Source: Deltaproteobacteria bacterium UBA796
GTDB lineage: Bacteria; Myxococcota_A; UBA796
NCBI GenBank assembly: GCA_002296975.1
Contig: DBIS01000041.1
Span: 1-5,817 of the forward strand
DNA: 5,817 nt
Reading direction: 5' to 3'
Under the pieces are notes generated by a model, which was not told where the DNA came from, ran no database searches, and saw nothing but the letters and a program-made list of their open reading frames with translations. Shown here piece by piece: positions 1 to 5,574 of this stretch; position 1 is the stretch's first letter; the number at the start of each line of letters is the position of its first letter. Made by a program: the position numbers and the translations under genes.

Positions 1-443
1 CGGGACCCCGATTTTTGACGCAGACGCCGACGCAGATGCCGATGCAGATGCCGACGCAGATGCCGACGCTCACGCCGACGCCGATGCTGACGCCGACGCC
101 GACGACACTGGCCACGACGCCGATGACACTGGCCACGACGCCGATGACACAGGCCTCGACGCCGTTGACACAGGCCTCCACGCTTCCGGAAGCTACACCG
201 CCCCCTTCGATGGCACCTTTTGCGGCCCTCCCGGGTCGCCGAGCGTTTTGCTACACAACGAACTGCTGCCCAGCCATCGATTCTGTTGAGATCGCAAGCG
301 GTCTGGCCGCCAATGGAGCGGATTTGGAGGTCGATGCGGATGGGAATATCCACATCGCTGCATACGCCACAACAGATGGAGAAGCGCCCGAGCCAGTAGC
401 AGATCAAGTAAGGTACCTGCGAATCGGCCCGGCCCCTCGATAG
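1..443 (+). CDS. 3' part of acidic-linker surface protein, probably frameshifted
   Basis: The gene enters from the left edge. From base 2, the frame reading GAC/GAT-GCN gives GTPIFDADADAD..., then four DTG-type heptads, then SGSYTAPFDGTFCG, and meets TGA at 287-289. The frame one base later is open to TAG at 441-443 and gives a convincing C-terminus: a Cys-rich stretch (FCYTTNCCPAIDS), then EVDADGNIHIAAYATT and VRYLRIG. That pattern resembles the 'DADGNxHIAYYD...LRYA' strands of beta-propeller-like surface repeats. In the linker, base variation falls at third positions of the first frame (GAC/GAT, GCA/GCC/GCT), so that frame was under protein selection. The simplest reading is a 1-nt insertion (or 2-nt deletion) between about 188 and 289, possibly in the CCCTCCCGGG run near 227-235. 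It could be a decayed gene or a sequencing error. Alternatively a single frame from TTG at 15 to 443 is the gene, but its linker would read as unusual TPTQMP repeats. The N-terminus, presumably a lipoprotein signal, lies outside the window. Function unknown. Confidence 0.6.
   Translation, partial: GPRFLTQTPTQMPMQMPTQMPTLTPTPMLTPTPTTLATTPMTLATTPMTQASTPLTQASTLPEATPPPSMAPFAALPGRRAFCYTTNCCPAIDSVEIASGLAANGADLEVDADGNIHIAAYATTDGEAPEPVADQVRYLRIGPAPR
17..103 (+). repeat. Asp-Ala codon repeat (6-bp GAC/GAT-GCN units)
   Basis: About fourteen imperfect 6-bp units encode alternating Asp and Ala, with one His interruption (GCT CAC GCC). Units differ mainly at synonymous third positions, which shows selection on the DA peptide rather than very recent slippage. 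It forms a highly acidic, presumably extended linker. A second tract of the same type begins at 5788 in another gene. Confidence 0.85.
104..187 (+). repeat. Four tandem 21-bp repeats (DTG heptads)
   Basis: Four consecutive 21-bp units (104-124, 125-145, 146-166, 167-187) encode DTGHDAD, DTGHDAD, DTGLDAV and DTGLHAS. The first two are identical in protein and DNA; the last two change His to Leu (CAC to CTC) and drift further. This continues the acidic linker of the first gene, with a longer repeat unit than the preceding Asp-Ala tract. Confidence 0.85.
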
Positions 444-532
444 CCAACTTCTAGCTGTACAGTTGTGCCACCCTCAAGACCACGATAATCGGGCCCGGAA
501 CACCTGCCTTCAGGGGCAAAACCGGAGCAAGC

Positions 533-1057
533 ATGCGCATCATCTCACTCAGCCTTGTCACCCTTGTCGCAGCATGCGGCGCCGAAAAATCGGACTCGAC
601 GCTTGTCGGCCCAGAGGCACCATACGCCGACGGCATGACTGACACCGGCTCCGACGACGCATCTGGAGCCGAAGAAATCGACCCTTGCTCAGCCCAGGGC
701 CTTCGCGAGCTCGCGACCAGCAGCGGGCGGGTGCTGTTGGACGGCGTCGCCATGGAGGCCAGTACCCCGCTTGCAGACATCATCGCCGACCTAAACGGCT
801 TTGATGACCAAACCATACAAATCGAAGGCACCATCGTGGACCTATGCGATGGGCAGGGATGCTGGTCCTTATTGACCGATGGCGCTGGCGGTGAGGTCCG
901 ACTCAAAGTGGACGACCAAGTCTTGGACTTTCGCACCTTGACCGAGACCGGAGAATACGCCGTGGGAGAAGGCGTCTTCGAGGCCGAAGGCGAACACGGC
1001 CCACAGGTTTGGATTACCGGTGCTGTGGTGGTCGCCATCCCTGCTGAGTGCGAGTAG
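533..1057 (+). CDS. DUF4920-like outer-membrane lipoprotein
   Basis: The product is 174 residues. Residues 1-14 are a short lipoprotein signal (R2, hydrophobic core, then VAAC) with the lipidated Cys at 15; Gly at +2 predicts outer-membrane sorting if the usual Lol rule applies. Residues 16-50 are an acidic spacer containing DTGSDD. Residues 78-170 match the DUF4920 pattern as I know it: a strand TIQIEGTIVDLC, then C105-x4-C110-W111, then LLTDGAGGEVRLKV and a later V-x-G-x-F strand. The paired Cys with GCW is the family hallmark and could bind metal or form a disulfide; no biochemical role is established to my knowledge. The ATG at 533 is supported by GGAG at 524-527 with a 5-nt spacer. The gene is 89 bp downstream of the first gene on the same strand and converges on the sulfatase-like gene. 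Its TAG stop is also the first part of a REP-like repeat. Lipoprotein status is confident, family assignment fairly so. Confidence 0.85.
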   Translation: MRIISLSLVTLVAACGAEKSDSTLVGPEAPYADGMTDTGSDDASGAEEIDPCSAQGLRELATSSGRVLLDGVAMEASTPLADIIADLNGFDDQTIQIEGTIVDLCDGQGCWSLLTDGAGGEVRLKVDDQVLDFRTLTETGEYAVGEGVFEAEGEHGPQVWITGAVVVAIPAECE

Positions 1058-1115
1058 GGCGGGGTCAGGCCCGCCCCCCGTGGTAGGGCGGGGTCAGGCC
1101 CGCCCCCCGTGGTAG
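1054..1115 (+). repeat. Two tandem 29-bp REP-like hairpin repeats
   Basis: Two identical 29-bp units lie at 1055-1083 and 1084-1112, and a third start (GTAG, 1112-1115) follows. Each unit has GTAG (1054-1057, 1083-1086) directly ahead of an all-G/C inverted repeat: stem GGGCGGG / CCCGCCC (1057-1063 with 1070-1076) around a 6-nt loop GTCAGG, with the same layout 29 bp later. GTAG followed by a palindrome is the known signature of REP sequences mobilised by RAYT (Y1-type HUH) transposases. No T-tract follows, so an intrinsic terminator of standard form is not supported, although the hairpins could protect or end the upstream mRNA. The first unit begins inside the stop codon of the DUF4920-like gene. 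The repeat is seen directly; the REP label is inference. Confidence 0.8.
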
Positions 1116-1273
1116 ACACAAAGTGGAACAAATGCAGACATGTCAGCGTATTTACGCCGCGCTGTTTTGCTTTGACTCCGGGTCCGGCTCGGTCGTGCCA
1201 TACAATAAACGTGGCACTGCTGACCTGCTCAGCTTGAGCTAGCCCGCACAAACTCGGTCCTGACCCCCTCCCG
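1113..1273. other. Structured intergenic spacer between convergent genes
   Basis: No convincing gene lies here. The spacer carries several short inverted repeats: GCGT/ACGC at 1146-1157, nested with CAGCG/CGCTG (1144-1148, 1160-1164); GTGCCA/TGGCAC (1195-1200, 1212-1217) with an 11-nt loop; and GCTCA/TGAGC (1227-1231, 1235-1239) with a 3-nt loop. Flanked by REP-like copies in opposite orientation, it could be the interior of a BIME-like composite or the remnant of a small non-autonomous element. Individual hairpins are weak and may be chance. Confidence 0.4.
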
Positions 1274-1276
1274 CTA
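1255..1276 (-). repeat. Degenerate inverted copy of the REP-like repeat
   Basis: Read on the minus strand this is TAG, then CGGGAGG, then GGGGTCAGGACCG. The 13-nt core (1255-1267) matches the core of the two plus-strand units (1061-1073, 1090-1102) at 12 of 13 positions. It lies in inverted orientation about 150 bp away. The 7-bp stem is not conserved and ATAG replaces GTAG, so this copy is eroded. Its TAG is the stop codon of the minus-strand sulfatase-like gene. Confidence 0.6.
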
Positions 1277-3424
1277 TTTTTTTGGCTTCTTTAGCCGCCT
1301 CCGCGACCTTGGCCTTTTGCCCTCGGCCTTCAAGGCCATCGCTTCTTCGTAAAACCAAAACTTAAAGCCATCTTTGGTCAAGTGAGGATCCATACGAGCC
1401 AGCAGGTCGTCGGCGATATCAGGATGCTCGTGGTACAGGTCGTTCAGGTTTGCAGGGTCTTCTTTTCGATTGAAAAGCTCCACACGTTGCCCCCGACGGA
1501 CGGAATGCCAAATTAGCTTCCAGTCCCCCACCTGCATCACCCGGTCTTTGGCCGCGACCATATGGGGTAAGAATGATGGCTTGATCATCACCGACCCATT
1601 GTCGTCGATGCTGTACTTGGCGCTCAGCCTCTTGAACGGGTACCGCCTGTGCCCCTTCACCCAGTATTTTGGCGCGGAAAACCCAGTCTCTATATAAACC
1701 TCACGCGGCGCCTCTTCTTCTTGGTCCACCAAAGGCATAATTGACTTCCCGTCAGTCTCGCCTGGCCACTCAAAGTCAAGCAAGTCGGCCACAGTTGGCG
1801 CCAAGTCGGTGAGCCGAACATGGGACGAAACCCGCTTTCCAGCCATCGATCCATCTGGCATCCGAACCGCCAACACCACCTTATGCTGACCATCGCCATA
1901 GCTATGGTAACCGTGATTCGGCCCGTGATATTTATAGGGGAGCGTCTTGGCCCAGTGCTCTTCGCCGTGGTCCGACAACAAAATGACGATGGTGTTGTCC
2001 CACAAACCCGACTCTTTTAGCTGCGTGACAATACCACCAACCAGCCGGTCAGCCATGTCGATACCCGCATCGTAAATACGCATATCTTGGGCACTGATGG
2101 CACCCTTTTTAGCACCCTTCGGTAAGTCCTCATCAATAATGGATGTACCCGTTTGCGAGTACCGAAAGCGATTGCCACCCTTGTAGCCGTTTTGCTCATA
2201 CATTTGATGCCAAGGCCATGGACGGGTCGATGGGGCATGCAAAACACAGGTGTGTGCAACATAAAAGAATGGGTCCCCCGAGAGCGTGCCCCGGGCAAAT
2301 GTGTCGACCGCTTTATCGACGAAAAGGTCTGGCTTAAAGCTGCGTGGGAAAGCCTGATTGTAGGCCGCAGTCGGCAAAATCGCAAAGCCGAGTGGATTGT
2401 GAAGCATCCACGCAAACACCCGAAACCGAGGCTCGTTGAGGCTCACAGCGAAGTTTTGAATATTGGGCGGCGGCTGGACAATATTGTCGTACCCAAGCTC
2501 CGGCACCATGTAAGAAAAACGGCTGTCATCGGTAACAAAAGTCGTCGTGTAGCCCTTTTCCTGCAAAATCAACGGCAGAATCGGAACCTCTGGCACCAGC
2601 TTTGAGGGCTCGGGCAAGTTGTCACGGATGCCATTGTTGATCGGCAGCAGCCCCGTCATCATCGACGTCCAAGAGCCATAGGTCCTGGCCAACACTGTCC
2701 ACGCCTGCTCGAATGCGACCGACTCTTCCAACAGTGCGGTGATGTTCGGCGCCGTCTCTTTGTCGTAGCCAAAATGGGCCAAATGGTCCGGCCGAAGCCC
2801 ATCGACACCAATAATCACCACATTGAGATGGTCATTATCGACCGCTTGCTTGGGTTGAGGTGGCGCCAACAGCATGTACATCGCACCGAGCCACAGCACC
2901 AAGACACCCGCCGGGCGAGCGGCATTTCCGAGCCCTTGTTGCCGCCAATGACTCAGAGCCATGAGGCTCCAAACCACCACGGCCACAGCAGCGACCGCTT
3001 GAATCGTGGATGGATGAACGTTGTCCGCCCACCACACCGTGAAGGTAAAGCCATCATATAAAGACGGGTAAAGAATCGTTTGGGACATCCCACTGAGCAC
3101 TGCTGCTACAACGATGATGATGCCACCTGCCCGCCACCACTGCCCCCGAGTGGGCGCGGTAGAAAACCAAAACCTTAGGGCCAAAGTGACCGTCACACCG
3201 ACAATAAGTCCGACAAGCGCATAGCCTAAAGCCGCCCGCCAAATGTAGCCCGTGACCGCATTGGTGAGCAGTTCGAGGGTGGCCTCATCGGTGCGAATTC
3301 GCCGGGTGGCTCGCCGAAACAGGCGATAACTGTCCCATGCATCAAATGCGAACAGCATGCCCAAACTGAGCATACCAATCAACAATGAACGTTTTACAGA
3401 GACCTTGAAGGAAGAAGTAGTCAC
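1274..3424 (-). CDS. Membrane-anchored sulfatase-fold enzyme with Thr nucleophile
   Basis: The product is 716 residues. About five hydrophobic segments (roughly 14-32, 62-84, 97-116, 141-159, 170-189) precede an alkaline-phosphatase/sulfatase-superfamily domain from about 200 to 690. Metal and catalytic positions visible: D208 (VVIIGVDGLRPD), T248 (LARTYGSW), D485-H486 (LLSDHGEEH), a His-rich HGPNHGYH segment at 500-507, and a sulfatase-type C-terminal piece (GDWKLIW 633-639, then ELFNRKEDP). T248 aligns with the formylglycine-forming Cys/Ser of the C-x-P-S-R motif, but Pro is Gly and Arg is Trp, so formylglycine maturation is not expected. Thr-type members of this fold are mostly phospho- or phosphoglycerol transferases, so a transferase or phosphodiesterase is likelier than a sulfatase; this is inference. 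The last 15 or so residues are strongly basic (RPRSRRRLKKPKK). The GTG start at 3424 overlaps the upstream stop as GTGA, implying translational coupling. Only a weak Shine-Dalgarno is visible, and ATG at codon 18 is a less likely alternative. Substrate unknown. Confidence 0.88.
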   Translation of the reverse strand: MTTSSFKVSVKRSLLIGMLSLGMLFAFDAWDSYRLFRRATRRIRTDEATLELLTNAVTGYIWRAALGYALVGLIVGVTVTLALRFWFSTAPTRGQWWRAGGIIIVVAAVLSGMSQTILYPSLYDGFTFTVWWADNVHPSTIQAVAAVAVVVWSLMALSHWRQQGLGNAARPAGVLVLWLGAMYMLLAPPQPKQAVDNDHLNVVIIGVDGLRPDHLAHFGYDKETAPNITALLEESVAFEQAWTVLARTYGSWTSMMTGLLPINNGIRDNLPEPSKLVPEVPILPLILQEKGYTTTFVTDDSRFSYMVPELGYDNIVQPPPNIQNFAVSLNEPRFRVFAWMLHNPLGFAILPTAAYNQAFPRSFKPDLFVDKAVDTFARGTLSGDPFFYVAHTCVLHAPSTRPWPWHQMYEQNGYKGGNRFRYSQTGTSIIDEDLPKGAKKGAISAQDMRIYDAGIDMADRLVGGIVTQLKESGLWDNTIVILLSDHGEEHWAKTLPYKYHGPNHGYHSYGDGQHKVVLAVRMPDGSMAGKRVSSHVRLTDLAPTVADLLDFEWPGETDGKSIMPLVDQEEEAPREVYIETGFSAPKYWVKGHRRYPFKRLSAKYSIDDNGSVMIKPSFLPHMVAAKDRVMQVGDWKLIWHSVRRGQRVELFNRKEDPANLNDLYHEHPDIADDLLARMDPHLTKDGFKFWFYEEAMALKAEGKRPRSRRRLKKPKK

Positions 3425-5388
3425 GGTTGTACCTGTGAAGAAGGGCGAGAGAGCCCATGGATGATGACGGTGTCCGACACAGAGAGCTCAATCGCTATCT
3501 CTGATGCCATGGCACTGCAGTCCTCATTGTTGAGACGACTTTGGGAAGACAGCTGCCAACAGCCGTCGTCCTCGCCTTCTCTATCAGCGTTTATATACAC
3601 CTTATCGCCCATAAATCCGCTGCCATCCCTGAAGGCAATCAGCGCATCATTACCCTTGGCTATACTCATCGGGCCAGACAAAAAATCGCGACCAACCGTG
3701 GGCAAACCCAACAAAGACAAAATCGTTGAGGGCAACTGGATTTGGCTCGTAGGGGTGTCGATGGTCGCAGCGTTGGCCCCACCAGGAAAGCGGATCAGCA
3801 ACGGAACACGCCTGAGCCAATCCATCCGCGTAAGCGGGTCATCACCGCCCATATGTCGGCGGGCACCGAGGGGAATTTTGGGGAGATATGAGGCGTCGGC
3901 GCTGGAGTCCATAATATGCACCACCTCACCGCTCCCAGATAGGCGCCCCATGTCGTGGTCACCCAATACAATGAGCACAGATCGGTCGAGCAAGCCAGTC
4001 CTCCGAAGGTGCCGTATAAATGCTCCAATCGCAATATCTGTGTAGTGAACCGAATGAAGGTACCGACCGAAATAAGTCTCCCCGAGCTTTCCTAGACGAA
4101 GCCGAAGGTGTGAGCTTGGCAGCTTGTATGGGTGGTGCGAGGTCAGCGTGATCACGTGTGCAAAAAATGGCTCAGGAAGCCGGTCGAGCTTTCGCGCAGT
4201 CTGCCGTAAAAAGGGGTAGTCCCCGAGGCCCATCCCAATTTCTCTGCCCTCGGCATAATCCTCGGCATCGTACAGCCGGTCGATGCCGATATTTGGTGCC
4301 ACCGCTCTTCGATTCCAAAAGCTCCCCTGCAAAGCATGGAAACTGGCCGTGTGATACCCAAGCTCCGCCGTGAGTATTTCTGGAAGGCAGGTCTGCGGAA
4401 ATCCGGGGTATCGGAAGAGTGTCGCCCCCTGACTTAGCGGGTGCAGCCCACACAAAATGAGCGCCTCGGCATCGGCGGTCCGACCTTGGTGAGTCTGGTG
4501 ATAAAACGCGCTGAAGCTCAGGCTTTCTTTGGCCAGGGCGTTGAGGTGGGGGGTGACCTGCTGACGATGGACCTTCATGCCAACCACTTGGGCCTGAAGG
4601 CTCTCCACCATCAAAATGATGATGTTTGTCCCTTCATCGACGGTTGGCACAGTGGCCGTTGATCTCTTGGTGATTTTATCGTCTACAGCCGCCCAATGGT
4701 CAGCGACCGCCGCCAGCGCCTCTTCGGTGGGCGGCGTGATAAAAATCTGGTCTTTCGCGAAACCCACGGAGTCATGGATGTGGTAGCCCACAACGCCAAC
4801 GAGCCGGACGAACATTCTTTGAGACCACACCCGTAAAAAGACCCCCTGAGTCGACTTTTCGAAGTGTACCTTCATCGAGGCACTTCCAAAAACCAGCCCG
4901 ATCAGCACCAAGGCAATGGCCTCACGTCGGGATGAGGCCCGTCCACGACTCGGCACAGCCTTAAACTTCATGAAGGCGGCAACAGACCCCGCGATGAGCA
5001 AATCTGAGACCAAAATCAGGTGACCGCTACCCATCAATTCAGTGATGCTATCGGTAATGCTCCCTAAAGTGGCCACACCACCCACACTCTGCCAGCTCAT
5101 CAATTCTCCAAAATAGAGCGCGTGAGTGAGGTCTCCAAGCATGACAGCGGTCCAAAAAATATAAAGCGCCCACAACGCCCACCGACGCCGGGAGCCACTG
5201 AGCAATGCGACCGGGGCCACCATCAGCGATGCTGTAGCGGCCGTCATCCACCACCCACGCTCGAGCCCCCAATCAAATCCGGCCATTTTACAGACCAAAA
5301 CGCTCTTGACCGCAATCCCGAAGGCTGCGATGAGCAAATCCGACTGTACCCGGAGCTTGCCGGTGGATTGTAGCTGTTCCTGTGACAT
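3421..5388 (-). CDS. LTA synthase-like (LtaS/OpgB-type) membrane phosphotransferase
   Basis: The product is 655 residues from ATG 5388. About five membrane spans (roughly 17-37, 47-64, 68-93, 121-141, 154-172) are followed by a linker with GVVGYHIHDSV and then an LtaS-type catalytic domain from about residue 254 to 570. All four metal/nucleophile ligands of LtaS are recognisable: E262 (ILMVESLQ), T304 (HQGRTADAE), D477 and H478 (VLGDHDM). Also present are FWNRR (357-361), like the LtaS substrate-binding W-x-R, and TSHHPY (416-421), like the conserved His. Length and topology fit LtaS/OpgB enzymes, which transfer glycerol phosphate from phosphatidylglycerol outside the inner membrane. In a Gram-negative the acceptor might be a periplasmic glucan, lipid or other envelope glycan; this cannot be read from sequence. 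It is the first gene of a two-gene operon, overlapping the next gene by 4 nt. An in-frame GTG at 5430 would add 14 residues but has no Shine-Dalgarno, whereas ATG 5388 has AGGTG 5 nt upstream. I give no gene symbol because LtaS and OpgB cannot be separated here. Confidence 0.9.
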   Translation of the reverse strand: MSQEQLQSTGKLRVQSDLLIAAFGIAVKSVLVCKMAGFDWGLERGWWMTAATASLMVAPVALLSGSRRRWALWALYIFWTAVMLGDLTHALYFGELMSWQSVGGVATLGSITDSITELMGSGHLILVSDLLIAGSVAAFMKFKAVPSRGRASSRREAIALVLIGLVFGSASMKVHFEKSTQGVFLRVWSQRMFVRLVGVVGYHIHDSVGFAKDQIFITPPTEEALAAVADHWAAVDDKITKRSTATVPTVDEGTNIIILMVESLQAQVVGMKVHRQQVTPHLNALAKESLSFSAFYHQTHQGRTADAEALILCGLHPLSQGATLFRYPGFPQTCLPEILTAELGYHTASFHALQGSFWNRRAVAPNIGIDRLYDAEDYAEGREIGMGLGDYPFLRQTARKLDRLPEPFFAHVITLTSHHPYKLPSSHLRLRLGKLGETYFGRYLHSVHYTDIAIGAFIRHLRRTGLLDRSVLIVLGDHDMGRLSGSGEVVHIMDSSADASYLPKIPLGARRHMGGDDPLTRMDWLRRVPLLIRFPGGANAATIDTPTSQIQLPSTILSLLGLPTVGRDFLSGPMSIAKGNDALIAFRDGSGFMGDKVYINADREGEDDGCWQLSSQSRLNNEDCSAMASEIAIELSVSDTVIIHGLSRPSSQVQP

Positions 5389-5574
5389 TGCAGCACCTAT
5401 AGCGCGCCCTGTGAGGACCCTGAGAAACACCCATGTGAAATGTAGCGCCGTACAGCACAGGCTTTTTCCGGATGGGTTTTTTTTGTGACCGGGTTGGGGC
5501 CGCGATTCAAAACTGAGCCTTCAGCATGCAACCACCCCCTTTCCGAACTAAACCCAAGATAACTGGAGTCCACC
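5389..5574. promoter_or_regulatory. Divergent intergenic region, expected to hold both promoters
   Basis: These 186 bp separate the minus-strand LtaS-like operon from the plus-strand Cys-rich lipoprotein gene, so both promoters should be here. A run of eight T (5477-5484, A on the minus strand) is the main compositional feature and could act as an AT-rich upstream element for the operon. I found no pair of boxes close to the sigma-70 consensus at 16-18 nt spacing on either strand, so no promoter is placed. No operator palindrome stands out. Confidence 0.4.
5394..5398 (-). promoter_or_regulatory. Ribosome binding site deciding the LtaS-like start
   Basis: On the minus strand AGGTG lies 5 nt before ATG 5388. 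The competing upstream GTG at 5430 is preceded by ATTTCACATGG, with no purine-rich site at normal spacing. This favours the 655-residue form. Confidence 0.5.

Noticed and set aside
15..187. Reading of the linker as TPTQMP/TLATTPM repeats from a TTG start
   Set aside because: Base variation in this tract is at synonymous positions of the Asp-Ala frame and changes residues in the TPTQMP frame, so the latter is not the selected frame here.
17..187. CRISPR array
   Set aside because: The repeats are short, contiguous, in codon phase and without unique spacers; they are coding repeats.
445..465. CAACT/AGTTG inverted repeat just after the first gene
   Set aside because: The stem is only 5 bp with an 11-nt loop and no T-run; it is compatible with chance.
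1057..1105. Tandem G/C hairpins as a standard intrinsic terminator
   Set aside because: No T-tract follows either hairpin. The nearest plus-strand T-run (1277-1283) is inside the opposing gene and has no stem directly before it.
451..1251. 266-codon open frame on the minus strand opposite the DUF4920-like gene
   Set aside because: It covers the plus-strand lipoprotein gene, which has a good ribosome site, lipobox and recognisable domain. The antisense product is Ser/Pro/Thr-rich with no domain, and its start lies within the structured repeat region.
5477..5484. T8 run as terminator of something upstream on the plus strand
   Set aside because: No plus-strand gene precedes it and no hairpin adjoins it; it lies between divergent genes.
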